Of a stretch of 64,000 bases of DNA, positions 1 through 8,721 are shown one piece after another; within the stretch, counting starts at the first letter, position 1, and each line of letters starts with the position of its first letter. Origin of the DNA: Lacihabitans soyangensis (GTDB lineage Bacteria; Bacteroidota; Bacteroidia; Cytophagales; Spirosomataceae). The notes below the pieces were generated by a model that saw only the letters and a list, made by a program, of their open reading frames with translations, searched no databases and was not told the origin of the DNA. The position numbers and the translations under genes are program-made. The stretch spans positions 26,915-90,914 of the forward strand of contig NZ_RJUF01000012.1 in NCBI RefSeq assembly GCF_024343775.1, given 5' to 3'.

Positions 1-103
1 TATTGGACAACTTGAGGTATAGTGGTTTCTTTATTTTGAAGTGATTGACGATACGTAGCGTAGGTTTTATATGTCACGTCTTTGGTACGTTTAAAAAATA
101 AAA

Positions 104-140
104 AACAACAGGTTCAATAATTGGTATTGAATCTGTTGTT
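104..140 (-). terminator. Intrinsic terminator of tatA
   Basis: An inverted repeat with arms of about 15 nt (AACAACAGGTTCAATA / TATTGAATCTGTTGTT, one mismatch) and a 5-nt loop lies just downstream of the tatA stop. A-rich sequence on its low-coordinate side becomes a U-tract in the minus-strand transcript. Nothing else is recognised in bases 1-100. Confidence 0.75.
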
Positions 141-162
141 CATAAAAAATGTCTCTGGGCTA

Positions 163-363
163 TTAGTCTTCTGAGTTTGCCGCTTTTTCAATGTTTTCTT
201 TTACATCTTTGGTAGCATCTTTAAACTCACGGATACCTTTTCCAAGTCCACGAGCCAATTCGGGTAATTTTTTCGCACCAAAAAATAATAAAATCACAAA
301 TACTATAACGAAAATTTCAGTACCGCCTAAATTTCCTAAAAACAATAATGTTGCTAATTCCAT
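163..363 (-). CDS. tatA: Sec-independent translocase TatA/B/E family protein
   Basis: A 66-residue single-pass protein. A short N-terminus and hydrophobic segment (about 14-28) lead into the diagnostic FGAKKLPEL motif (28-36), then an amphipathic helix and a charged tail. TatA subunits oligomerise in the inner membrane to form the translocation pore for folded twin-arginine substrates. The length fits TatA rather than the longer TatB. No tatC is in the window, so the gene stands apart from its partner here. It has its own terminator and is probably monocistronic. Confidence 0.92.
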   Translation of the reverse strand: MELATLLFLGNLGGTEIFVIVFVILLFFGAKKLPELARGLGKGIREFKDATKDVKENIEKAANSED

Positions 364-473
364 GTTTGTAAATAATTGATGTACAAATTTAATAAATTAA
401 CCATATAAAAAAACTTTTTATTTTATCAGTGGCGTTAAATCGTGTTAATGTATAGCTGAAAACTTGGTTTTTA

Positions 474-920
474 TCATGAAATATCCCTGTTCAGTAGCCA
501 GGTTTCAAATTTCTCTATTTCTTCTGCCACGCTGTTAAAAACAAAAGTAACCAAAGCTATATCATCAGCAAAACCCAACATGGGAATGAAGTCGGGTATT
601 AAATCTATGGGCGATAAGAAATAAACGAAAGCTGTAATGATGATCACAACATTTTTAAGGTCAATATTTCTGTAATCACCTGTTGCATAAAACTTTAGAA
701 GTTTACCTAATGTCAATATTTTGTTTTTTACAGTAGCCAGAACAGTACTTTTACCTTCAGCCTGAATCTTACCCAATACACCTTTGAGAAGGGTAAGAAT
801 ACCTACTGTATTTTTAGAAATTCGAGATGCTTTTTTAAGTGAAGTATTGTAGAAAACCGAATCTAGTATTTTACCTAAAAGTGTACTTGTGTCCATTGTT
901 TTTTTTGAGAAAGAATTCAT
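474..920 (-). CDS. YkvA-like DUF1232 membrane protein
   Basis: A small protein of unknown function. The C-terminal half carries the DUF1232 signature: a hydrophobic helix followed by YFLSPIDLIPDFIPMLGFADD, as in YkvA-family proteins. The N-terminal half is a basic helical region. The open frame extends to 1001, but the upstream residues look like translated AT-rich leader. The Met at 920 (MNSFSKK) or the one at 896 (MDTSTLL) is the more likely start. It sits alone between tatA and the divergent mdh. Confidence 0.75.
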   Translation of the reverse strand: MNSFSKKTMDTSTLLGKILDSVFYNTSLKKASRISKNTVGILTLLKGVLGKIQAEGKSTVLATVKNKILTLGKLLKFYATGDYRNIDLKNVVIIITAFVYFLSPIDLIPDFIPMLGFADDIALVTFVFNSVAEEIEKFETWLLNRDIS

Positions 921-1075
921 TTTAAATCCAATACAAATTAAACCATTCTTTTGTAATATTTGCCTAAAAAATATTAAAAATGAAAATGATATAATTGGCA
1001 ATTATTAAAATTATACAATATTTTTGTTAAAATTTTTAAATCAAATAGGGTTTACCTAAAAATAGTTAAAATCAC

Positions 1076-2005
1076 ATGAAAGTTACAGTAATAGGTGCTG
1101 GTGCTGTTGGGGCTACTGCCGCTGACAATATCGCCAGAAAACAAATAGCGTCTGAAGTTGTCATTTTGGACATTAAAGAGGGTTTTGCTGAAGGAAAAGC
1201 GATGGATTTGGCTCAAACTGCCTCTATAGAAGGTTTTGATACCAAATTGGTGGGTGTTACAAACGATTACCAAAGAACAGCTAAGTCTGACGTAATCGTA
1301 GTTACCTCTGGTTTGCCACGTAAACCAGGAATGACACGTGAGGAGCTTATTGGAATCAACGCAGGTATTGTTAGAACCGTTGTAACAAACGCCTTGGCTG
1401 TTTCACCTAAAGCGATTATCTTGATTGTGTCTAATCCTATGGATACCATGACTTATTTGACCTATCAGATTGCCGCTGAAATGGGTATTTCAAAAAGAAA
1501 AGTAATCGGTATGGGCGGTGCTTTGGACTCATCGAGATTCAGATACAGATTAGGTGAGGCTCTAAATGTAGCTCAAAGTGACCTACACGGTATGGTTATC
1601 GGTGGTCATGGAGACACTACAATGATTCCTTTGACTCGCTTGGCTACTTGGAATGGTATTCCGGTAAGTAGGTTCTTGAGTGGTGAAAAATTGAAAGAAG
1701 TGTCTGATAAAACGATGGTTGGTGGAGCTACATTGACTGGACTTTTGGGTACTTCAGCCTGGTATGCTCCAGGTGCAGCAATTGGCCAGATCGTTGAGTC
1801 CATCCTTCGTGATGAAAAGAAAATTATTCCATCATGTGTTTATTTGAATGGAGAATATGGTCAAAAAGACATTTGTATAGGAGTTCCTGTAGTAATTGGA
1901 AGAAATGGCTGGGAGAAGATAATCAATTTGAGATTGAGCAATGCTGAGAAGGAAGCATTCGAGAAATCTGCTGAAGCAGTGAGAGCAATGAATGCTGCTC
2001 TGTAA
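1076..2005 (+). CDS. mdh: Malate dehydrogenase
   Basis: NAD-dependent malate dehydrogenase of the LDH-like type (TCA cycle, cytosol), oxidising malate to oxaloacetate. At 309 residues it has the normal length. The N-terminal Rossmann motif GAGAVG is at 7-12, and an acidic residue at the end of strand beta-2 fits NAD specificity. The substrate loop GLPRKPGM carries Arg82 and Arg88; Arg at the position where lactate dehydrogenases have Gln indicates malate. Arg154 and catalytic His178 (GGHGD) complete the site. It is followed by a strong terminator and appears monocistronic. Confidence 0.96.
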   Translation: MKVTVIGAGAVGATAADNIARKQIASEVVILDIKEGFAEGKAMDLAQTASIEGFDTKLVGVTNDYQRTAKSDVIVVTSGLPRKPGMTREELIGINAGIVRTVVTNALAVSPKAIILIVSNPMDTMTYLTYQIAAEMGISKRKVIGMGGALDSSRFRYRLGEALNVAQSDLHGMVIGGHGDTTMIPLTRLATWNGIPVSRFLSGEKLKEVSDKTMVGGATLTGLLGTSAWYAPGAAIGQIVESILRDEKKIIPSCVYLNGEYGQKDICIGVPVVIGRNGWEKIINLRLSNAEKEAFEKSAEAVRAMNAAL

Positions 2006-2035
2006 TTGGCAAATTGAAATACTAAGATAAAAGAA

Positions 2036-2068
2036 AAGCCTGAATCTCTTGAGATTCGGGCTTTTTTA
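2036..2068 (+). terminator. Intrinsic terminator of mdh
   Basis: The 13-bp stem AAGCCTGAATCTC / GAGATTCGGGCTT (one G:T pair) with a 2-nt loop is followed by T6. It lies 30 nt after the mdh stop. Confidence 0.85.
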
Positions 2069-2092
2069 ATAATTCATTTTATCAAAAGTGTT

Positions 2093-2503
2093 TTATTCGG
2101 CTTTAGAATAACCCAATATTTGTCTATGCCCATTTAGAATAATCTCGATTTCGAAATTTTGGACGTCGAGTTTATTAACCTTGTATACATATTCATTAAT
2201 AGTTATTGAGGAGCCGTCAGCCGATAGTTTAAAATCAAAGGAGGTATCAACGTCTTCACTGTAGCACTTATTTTCACCTTTGTTCCATCCATACTTTCCA
2301 TCTTTCTTGCTGAATGTAAAAGTATCGTCTTTGATGCATTCTGTCAGCTGGTCGACTTCAGCATTTTTGAAAAGTGTTAATTTCCATTTTTTGATGTTAC
2401 CAGCCGTGAGATAATCGATAGGCATGAGTTGAACCTCCGTTTCGATAGGCGTGCAGGAGGCCAATGTGGCTATTGTTGCAAGAATGAAAAAAAACTTTTT
2501 CAT
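2093..2503 (-). CDS. Lipocalin-like lipoprotein
   Basis: A 136-residue predicted lipoprotein. The signal peptide ends in the lipobox LASC with Cys at 17. The mature part contains WKLT, a DDTFTF segment, a conserved Cys pair and alternating strands, resembling the lipocalin-like domain family (PF13648) common in Bacteroidota. It is probably anchored in the outer or inner membrane. Ligand and function are unknown. It lies downstream of sucD on the same strand but is separated from it by a terminator. Confidence 0.7.
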   Translation of the reverse strand: MKKFFFILATIATLASCTPIETEVQLMPIDYLTAGNIKKWKLTLFKNAEVDQLTECIKDDTFTFSKKDGKYGWNKGENKCYSEDVDTSFDFKLSADGSSITINEYVYKVNKLDVQNFEIEIILNGHRQILGYSKAE

Positions 2504-2529
2504 GAGGTTAATTATTTAGGAATGCTTAT

Positions 2530-2568
2530 AAAAAAAAAACTCTTAACTAGTTGAAACTAATTAAGAGT
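2530..2568 (-). terminator. Intrinsic terminator of sucD
   Basis: The hairpin ACTCTTAACTAGTT / AACTAATTAAGAGT has a very short loop. A run of nine or more A on the low-coordinate side gives a U-tract in the minus-strand transcript. It separates sucD from the lipoprotein gene. Confidence 0.8.
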
Positions 2569-2616
2569 CTATAAATATTGTACCAAAAAATAATTTTTAC
2601 AATTATTTTTTAAATT

Positions 2617-3495
2617 CTAATTCTTTCCTAATGCTTTTAACATGGTTTCACCTATTTCAGCAGGAGAATCTACCACGAAAATACCACATTCACGCATGAT
2701 GGCCATTTTGGCTGCTGCTGTGTCGTCAGCACCGCCAATAATTGCACCAGCATGACCCATTCTACGTCCTTTAGGAGCAGTTTGGCCAGCTATAAACCCA
2801 ACAACTGGTTTTTTATTTCCAGTAGATTTGATGTAGTGGGCTGCTTCAGCTTCCATTCCGCCGCCAATTTCACCAATCATCACTATACCTTCTGTTTCAG
2901 GGTCGTTCATGAGCATTTCTACGGCTTGCTTTGTGGTTGTACCGATAATCGGATCACCACCAATACCTATGGCAGTAGTTTGGCCAAGACCAGCTTTTGA
3001 CAATTGATCTACCGCTTCGTAAGTTAAGGTACCTGACTTAGAAACCACACCGATTGTGCCTTTTTTGAATATAAATCCTGGCATAATGCCCACTTTACAT
3101 TCTTCTGCTGTTATAATACCTGGGCAGTTTGGCCCGATGAGCGTTACATCTTTTCCTTCAATGTAAGACTTGGCTTTCACCATGTCTTTGGTTGGAATGC
3201 CTTCAGTTATACAAACAATCACTTTGATACCCGCATCCGCTGCTTCCATGATAGCATCTGCTGCAAAACCCGGTGGTACAAAAATAATAGACACATCAGC
3301 ACCTGTGGCTTGAACGGCTTCTTCAACGGTATTGAAAACCGGAGTTTCCAAGTGTTTTTGACCGCCTTTACCTGGAGTTACTCCTCCAACCACATTTGTA
3401 CCATAATCAATCATTTGTCCGGCATGAAAGGAACCTTCCGATCCTGTGAAGCCCTGTACGATTACTTTCGAATTTTTGTTTACAAGAATACTCAT
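2617..3495 (-). CDS. sucD: Succinyl-CoA synthetase alpha subunit
   Basis: The alpha subunit of ADP/GDP-forming succinate-CoA ligase (TCA cycle, cytosol). The 292-residue protein has the CoA-binding Rossmann region near the N-terminus (VQGFTGSEG), the GPNCPG motif at 121-126 and the phosphorylated catalytic His248 in GHAGAIIGG. The partner subunit sucC is not adjacent. The gene has its own terminator, so the subunits must be coordinated from separate loci. Identification is secure. Confidence 0.96.
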   Translation of the reverse strand: MSILVNKNSKVIVQGFTGSEGSFHAGQMIDYGTNVVGGVTPGKGGQKHLETPVFNTVEEAVQATGADVSIIFVPPGFAADAIMEAADAGIKVIVCITEGIPTKDMVKAKSYIEGKDVTLIGPNCPGIITAEECKVGIMPGFIFKKGTIGVVSKSGTLTYEAVDQLSKAGLGQTTAIGIGGDPIIGTTTKQAVEMLMNDPETEGIVMIGEIGGGMEAEAAHYIKSTGNKKPVVGFIAGQTAPKGRRMGHAGAIIGGADDTAAAKMAIMRECGIFVVDSPAEIGETMLKALGKN

Positions 3496-3665
3496 CTTTA
3501 TGGTTTTTTGCCGCCTAGCGGACTGAATATTTAAATGATATAAATTATTACTAAATCTTCTTCAAATGTACCTTCGAAATTAGAAAAATACAAAAAAGTT
3601 CAGTAAAAAATTTCGAATAATTTACTTAAAGTATTGATAGTTAACTATTTGATATTTTTGCTCAT

Positions 3666-3706
3666 AAAAAAAAGTATAAATTCTAAATGAATAGAACTTA
3701 TACTTT
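3666..3706 (-). terminator. Intrinsic terminator of metK
   Basis: A 15-nt arm inverted repeat (AAAGTATAAATTCTA / TAGAACTTATACTTT) with a 6-nt loop. It is flanked by A8 on the low-coordinate side, giving a U-tract for the minus-strand transcript 25 nt past the metK stop. Confidence 0.85.
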
Positions 3707-3730
3707 CTCTAAAATGGATTTCGGTTCTAA

Positions 3731-5002
3731 TTAGATACCAAATGCCGCCTTAACTTTATCTACGTAGTCAAGTTTTTCCCAAGTAAATAATTCTACCTCA
3801 ATCTCAGCTGTTTGTCCAGCATTGGCAAAAGTCTTTTTAACGATTTTAGACTCTCTACCCATGTGGCCGTAAGCGGCTGTTTCTGAGTAAATTGGTGTAC
3901 GTAATTTTAGTCTTTGCTCTATGGCGTAAGGACGCATATCGAAGGTTTTTTCTACTATTTTGGCTATTTCTCCATCAGAGAGTGACACTTTAGCAGTTCC
4001 GTTGGTATCAATAAAAATACCACATGGCTGAGCAACACCAATAGCATAGGATACTTGTACCAAAACTTCGTCACAAACACCAGCTGCAACAAGGTTTTTA
4101 GCAATATGACGTGTAGCATAAGCTGCTGAACGGTCAACTTTTGAAGGATCTTTTCCAGAGAAAGCACCACCACCATGGGCACCTTTACCACCGTATGTAT
4201 CCACAATGATTTTTCTACCTGTTAGGCCAGTGTCACCGTGAGGTCCACCGATTACGAATTTGCCCGTTGGGTTGATATGGTAAAGAATATCATCAGTAAA
4301 CAACGCTTGAAGTTCGGGCTTAAGTTTGGCTTTTACTCTTGGAATAACGATATTGATGATATCAGATTTGATTTTGGCCAACATGGCTTCGTCAGCGTCA
4401 AAATCATCATGTTGAGTCGAAACCACAATGGTGTCGATTCTCTGTGGTTGATTATCATCAGAATATTCAATTGTTACCTGAGACTTTGAGTCCGGTCTAA
4501 GGTATTTGATATCAGTATTTTCTCTTCTTACGTCAGCCAATTCCTGAAGTATTTTGTGAGACAAATCCAATGCCAATGGCATGTAGTTTTCAGTCTCTTT
4601 GGTAGCATAACCAAACATCATACCTTGGTCGCCGGCTCCTTGAGCATTTGCTTTGGCTTCGAAGTCGTCGCTTGACTTACGGTCAACACCTTGGTTAATG
4701 TCTTTAGATTGTTCGTGAATTGCAGAAATAATTCCACATGAATCCGCCTCAAACATGTACTCAGCCTTTGTGTAGCCGATTTTCTTGATAACGTCACGAG
4801 CAATAGTTTGTACGTCAAGGTAAGTGCTGGTGTTTACTTCACCTGCCAAAACTACCAAACCCGTAGTTACAAGAGTTTCACATGCTACTTTTGAGGTAGG
4901 GTCAAACGCCAAAAAGTGATCGATAAGTGCGTCTGAAATTTGATCCGCAACTTTGTCTGGGTGTCCTTCTGATACTGATTCAGAAGTAAATAAATAAGCC
5001 AT
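3731..5002 (-). CDS. metK: S-adenosylmethionine synthetase
   Basis: Makes S-adenosylmethionine from methionine and ATP in the cytosol. It has 423 residues. Visible motifs include the N-terminal GHPDK (13-17), the phosphate-binding loop [16 protein letters not shown] and the central [12 protein letters not shown] segment. It lies in a single-gene unit with a terminator downstream. The 5' leader contains a structured element matching a SAM riboswitch, so feedback repression by its own product is likely. Confidence 0.97.
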   Translation of the reverse strand: MAYLFTSESVSEGHPDKVADQISDALIDHFLAFDPTSKVACETLVTTGLVVLAGEVNTSTYLDVQTIARDVIKKIGYTKAEYMFEADSCGIISAIHEQSKDINQGVDRKSSDDFEAKANAQGAGDQGMMFGYATKETENYMPLALDLSHKILQELADVRRENTDIKYLRPDSKSQVTIEYSDDNQPQRIDTIVVSTQHDDFDADEAMLAKIKSDIINIVIPRVKAKLKPELQALFTDDILYHINPTGKFVIGGPHGDTGLTGRKIIVDTYGGKGAHGGGAFSGKDPSKVDRSAAYATRHIAKNLVAAGVCDEVLVQVSYAIGVAQPCGIFIDTNGTAKVSLSDGEIAKIVEKTFDMRPYAIEQRLKLRTPIYSETAAYGHMGRESKIVKKTFANAGQTAEIEVELFTWEKLDYVDKVKAAFGI

Positions 5003-5075
5003 TTTTTAAATTTTTAAAGATTTGAAAAAATTAGCAAGAGAATTGAATGTCAGGTGCTTTGCCGAAACTTTATTT

Positions 5076-5160
5076 GGTCGGGCGACCCACATCTTTTTTA
5101 CCACCGCGGTGTTTCTAAGTACTCGGTTGGTTTCCTAACGAATCAGGAACTCTTGATGTA
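5076..5160 (-). promoter_or_regulatory. Candidate SAM-I-family riboswitch in metK leader
   Basis: Read on the minus strand, the metK leader folds into a closing stem P1 (ACATC at 5155-5159 with GATGT at 5089-5093). Next comes an AAGAG kink-turn-like segment, then P2 (TTCCT / AGGAA), then P3 (CCAACCG / CGGTGG). Outside P1 lies a compact hairpin, GGTCG/CGACC (5076-5087). The order AAGAG - P2 - CAACC - P3 - GGTGGTAA - P1' resembles the S-box core in a shortened form, and the external hairpin recalls SAM-I/IV variants. The position directly upstream of metK supports the call. A covariance-model search would settle it. Confidence 0.6.
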
Positions 5161-5282
5161 CTGCAAAATTCAGGATTTTTGGTGAAACTAAAAAATGTTA
5201 GTGAAAAAATCTAATCAATGTCTTTATTGTAGAAAATTTAACTATTTCGAGGTGCTTTTTGCTTTTTGAAAAATAAAAATTT

Positions 5283-6476
5283 CTACAAAAAGGAGTTTTT
5301 TAGCTTTTTTGAAATAACGTTTAAGAATGCCATCCCAAATTTTACTTTAGGAGTTGACCACATAATTTTTATTTCTTCCCAAAGTGTGGTTTCTCCATCA
5401 AGAAATTTGAAAACCTGAGAAATTGGGTTTTTAGCAAATAATTGATCAAAAACCTCTGCCATTGGGTGGCGATTTTCTTTGATTACATTCAGTAGCGTGG
5501 AGGCGTAGATCAAATGACGTTTTTGCCAAAAACTTTCTTTTTTAAAATTATTTTGACCTTTTTCAAGTGTTGATACTATCTTTTTTAGTTTCTTCTGGGT
5601 ATTCGAAAATGTATAACCTGTGGCAGGATTGGTTGCTCCACCAGCGGTTCCTATTCTAATAATTCTATTTGAAACTATGTATTGTGTCTCTGTATCGGAC
5701 ATCGGAATTATACCAAATTCTTCTTCAAGTATTTTATAGTCAGTAAGTTTAAGGTCTTTTTTGAGATATTCGAATAAACTCTCATCGTATTCTTTTTCTG
5801 AAAGTAGTTTTTCGGAAAAAACTGTGAATTCTATTATTGCTCGGTTTTTAGTGAATGGCAAAACGTACATGAAACGGCATTCAGCATCCTTTTGTGGAAC
5901 CCCGAAATTCATCATGTCAGGGATATCTTTTTCAAAAAGATTTTCTTTGGTTTCTATCACCAGGCCTTTGAAATGTTGTAAAAGATTATGGTTTTTTTTG
6001 TCCTCTAGATTGAGTTTAAATGTACTGTCAAAAACATATTGAGCAGAGAATTTGCCGTAATTGACAGTTTCAACTTCAACATTATCAGTATTTTCCTGAA
6101 TGTTATTTACTTTGTCGAGACAAAAAATAATATTCGGGAATTTGTCGAGATGGTTGTTGACGAAATTATAGAAATCTATACCTCTCAATAGTTTGTAACT
6201 GTATTCTCCAAGGTCATAGATTTTTTCTTTCTTGTGCGAATCTACAATTTTTACGCTCTGCCATTTTTTGAAAAGGATTTGGTCAAAGGGATTGTCAATT
6301 TTTTCCCAAAAAGCCCAAGTTCTATCGTTTTTAGTTTTTCTTTCTGGGTCTATGATCAGAATTTTTTTATCCGAAACTTTGGATAGGGAAATTTGGTAGG
6401 CCAATGAAAGACCCGACATGCCACCGCCGCAAATAATATAATCGAACATATTATTTTCGGACTGCTTTTGGTTCAT
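5283..6476 (-). CDS. crtY: Lycopene beta-cyclase family protein
   Basis: A flavin-type cyclase that converts lycopene ends to beta-ionone rings in carotenoid synthesis, probably membrane-associated. An N-terminal FAD-binding Rossmann motif, IICGGGMSGLSLA, is preceded by nine extra residues, so the Met at 6449 (MFDYI) is an alternative start. The C-terminal half has the family hallmark GTAGGATNPATGYTF. The length of 397 is normal. It lies 14 nt after lipA and is probably co-transcribed. No other carotenoid genes are in the window. Confidence 0.88.
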   Translation of the reverse strand: MNQKQSENNMFDYIICGGGMSGLSLAYQISLSKVSDKKILIIDPERKTKNDRTWAFWEKIDNPFDQILFKKWQSVKIVDSHKKEKIYDLGEYSYKLLRGIDFYNFVNNHLDKFPNIIFCLDKVNNIQENTDNVEVETVNYGKFSAQYVFDSTFKLNLEDKKNHNLLQHFKGLVIETKENLFEKDIPDMMNFGVPQKDAECRFMYVLPFTKNRAIIEFTVFSEKLLSEKEYDESLFEYLKKDLKLTDYKILEEEFGIIPMSDTETQYIVSNRIIRIGTAGGATNPATGYTFSNTQKKLKKIVSTLEKGQNNFKKESFWQKRHLIYASTLLNVIKENRHPMAEVFDQLFAKNPISQVFKFLDGETTLWEEIKIMWSTPKVKFGMAFLNVISKKLKNSFL

Positions 6477-6490
6477 AAAAGATTTGCTGT

Positions 6491-7357
6491 TCAGACGTTT
6501 ACGTGTCTTTCAGAGTGATAAGATGAACGAACCAATGGCCCCGATTCTACGTATTTGATTCCCCTTTTAAGGCCTTCTTCTCTATAAAGGTCAAACATGT
6601 CAGGGTGGATAAATTCAATCACCTCGTGGTGCATTTTGGTTGGCTGCAAATATTGTCCAAGGGTTAGTATATCACAACCGTTTTCTGCCAAATGATCCAT
6701 GGCCTCAAAAACTTCGTCCTTAGTTTCGCCCAGCCCAAGCATTATACCTGTTTTTGTACGTTTTCCGTATTCTTTGGTTTTTCTGATTTGCTCCAAGCTT
6801 CTCTCGTAACGAGCCTGCGGTCTCACTCTCCTGTAAAGATTTTTAACGGTTTCCATGTTGTGCGAGACCACTTCTTGGCCTGCAGAAATCATCCTATATA
6901 ATGAATCCCAGTCGCTTTTGGTATCAGGAATAAGCGTTTCTATTGTAGTTTTTGGCGATAATTCCTTGGTTTTTACCACAGTTTGGTACCATATTTCGGC
7001 ACCTTTGTCTTTCAGTTCGTCACGATTTACAGAGGTAATAACAGCATGTTTGACACCCATGGTTTGTATGGCCTCTGCCACTCTTTGGGGCTCGTCTGTG
7101 TCGTATTCGGTTGGGCGTCCAGTGGCAACAGCACAAAAATTACAGCTTCTCGTGCAAATATTTCCAAGAATCATGAAGGTTGCTGTACCCTCGCCCCAAC
7201 ATTCGCCCATGTTCGGACAGTTGCCGCTTTGGCAAATGGTGTGCAGCTTATTATTATCAACTATCTCTCTAACTTTTCTATAACTCTCACCAATAGGAAG
7301 CTTCACTCTTAGCCAATCGGGCCTCTTCTTTCTCTCACTTAGTTCCTTTACTTCCAT
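6491..7357 (-). CDS. lipA: Lipoyl synthase
   Basis: A radical SAM enzyme that inserts two sulfurs into octanoyl groups on lipoyl-dependent enzymes. It has 288 residues. The auxiliary 4Fe-4S cluster cysteines are C42, C47 and C53, and the radical SAM CxxxCxxC is C68, C72, C75 (CTRSCNFC). The C-terminal RSSYHS supplies the serine ligand. Its start overlaps the end of the upstream outer-membrane protein gene by 23 nt, suggesting translational coupling. The lycopene cyclase gene follows 14 nt later. Confidence 0.96.
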   Translation of the reverse strand: MEVKELSERKKRPDWLRVKLPIGESYRKVREIVDNNKLHTICQSGNCPNMGECWGEGTATFMILGNICTRSCNFCAVATGRPTEYDTDEPQRVAEAIQTMGVKHAVITSVNRDELKDKGAEIWYQTVVKTKELSPKTTIETLIPDTKSDWDSLYRMISAGQEVVSHNMETVKNLYRRVRPQARYERSLEQIRKTKEYGKRTKTGIMLGLGETKDEVFEAMDHLAENGCDILTLGQYLQPTKMHHEVIEFIHPDMFDLYREEGLKRGIKYVESGPLVRSSYHSERHVNV

Positions 7358-8126
7358 TCTTGTTGTTTTTTACCAATTTCTTGTTTCCAAAGTACAAAGT
7401 TAAATAAAGCGTGGCAAAGGTCTGCGGATTATCTGAAAATTTGGAGGCCAAAATCTCAGGTTTCTTGGCAAAGACCTCGAAAAGTGTACCCAATTCTACA
7501 CCAGTAACGTTGTTGTTGAAAGTGGAGATGTCGATATTTGTTGCTAGTTTGGCGTGTAAGCCTGGGTTTACTTTTAGGCCAGTAAATAGGTTTTGAAACA
7601 AACTACCGGCACCAATTATGTAACTCGTATTAGTGTGAATATTAGGATCATAAGCTACTGTTTGCGGAGAATCTCCTTTCTGATTGGTATATTTTATATA
7701 GTAAGGTTTTGTTAAACCCAAGCTTGGACCACCCGCTACTATCACGCTGAAGCCCACACTGTTTTCATCTGTTTTTTCGAAAAAATAAAACTCTCTGCCA
7801 TATTGAGGGCGAATAGAGAAGAAGTAATTGGTTTTGCCATAGACATACTTGCTACCATAGGCACTCAAAATACTCTCTTCACGTGGGTTTTTGAGATTTA
7901 TAGCTTCAACTGAAATGTAGCGATTTACAGGTTTATTTTTTCTTTTCGAAACAGGAAACGAATTTCTCAATATGACACCACCTAACAAACTTGTGTAATT
8001 GTTGGTAGTAAGGCCATACGACAATGTCTTGGTGTCAATGCCCGTATCTTCTTCGTTTTTTTGCGAAAAAACCAATAGCGGCAAAAGACCTAAGCCAAAA
8101 AATAAAATCAAACTTCTTTTTAACAT
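7335..8126 (-). CDS. Exported outer-membrane beta-barrel-like protein
   Basis: A 263-residue protein with a signal peptide ([22 protein letters not shown]) and a mature region of alternating aromatic and polar residues ending in [13 protein letters not shown]. This is consistent with a small outer-membrane barrel conserved in Bacteroidota. No enzymatic motif is visible. It is the first gene of a likely three-gene operon with lipA and lycopene cyclase, overlapping lipA by 23 nt. Function is unknown; the barrel call is inference. Confidence 0.6.
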   Translation of the reverse strand: MLKRSLILFFGLGLLPLLVFSQKNEEDTGIDTKTLSYGLTTNNYTSLLGGVILRNSFPVSKRKNKPVNRYISVEAINLKNPREESILSAYGSKYVYGKTNYFFSIRPQYGREFYFFEKTDENSVGFSVIVAGGPSLGLTKPYYIKYTNQKGDSPQTVAYDPNIHTNTSYIIGAGSLFQNLFTGLKVNPGLHAKLATNIDISTFNNNVTGVELGTLFEVFAKKPEILASKFSDNPQTFATLYLTLYFGNKKLVKNNKNGSKGTK

Positions 8127-8395
8127 CCTGAATCCGATTTGTTTTGAAGTAAATATAGATTAATATTTCAAAATACTAACGAACAAAACCTGAAAAATGT
8201 TCTGTTTTCGTTTCTCTAATCAGCATATTTTGGTGTTCAACTAAAAAATATCTTCATAAATTTTTCTTTCTTCAAAAAAAATATAAAATTCGTGCCACTG
8301 TACGCCCCACGACAAACGGGAGTCGAAAAGGTAGAATTTGCCTGATATTGCAACCGTTGTTCTGCTGATGCAATGAATTCGATTTAAGCAGGATG

Positions 8396-8593
8396 TTAAA
8401 CTTTTTTGGATAGTTTTCGGAAATAAATACCTGAACCCAAGAAAATTATAGAAATGATGAAGTAAAAGGCTGAAATCTTTACTTCTGGTTCGTCAGTAAA
8501 ATTATTTTGGTACAAAATAACCCCTATAATCAGTACCATTATGCTGAATGCTATCAGCAGTGCCCAGCCAAGTTTGTTTAGTATATCTTCCAA
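8396..8593 (-). CDS. Small two-helix membrane protein
   Basis: A 65-residue protein with two hydrophobic segments (about 9-29 and 42-58) joined by a short acidic loop, ending in a basic tail. It reads as a real small membrane protein rather than a shadow because no other gene overlaps it. Family and function are not recognised. The flanking stretch 8127-8395 holds no gene I can support. Confidence 0.5.
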   Translation of the reverse strand: MEDILNKLGWALLIAFSIMVLIIGVILYQNNFTDEPEVKISAFYFIISIIFLGSGIYFRKLSKKV

Positions 8594-8721
8594 ATTGTTT
8601 TTTCACAAAAATAATTAAATCATACAGAATTCTTTTTGTTAGGACAATTTATTAAACTCAATTGTTTCAATTCCACCGAAGATTTTAGAACTTGCAGTTT
8701 GTAATAAATCAGAACTCAGAT

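Noticed and set aside
8281..8370. GC-richer patch upstream of the small membrane protein gene as an ncRNA
   Set aside because: Only a short CGAC/GTCG pairing is visible and no known RNA family is matched.
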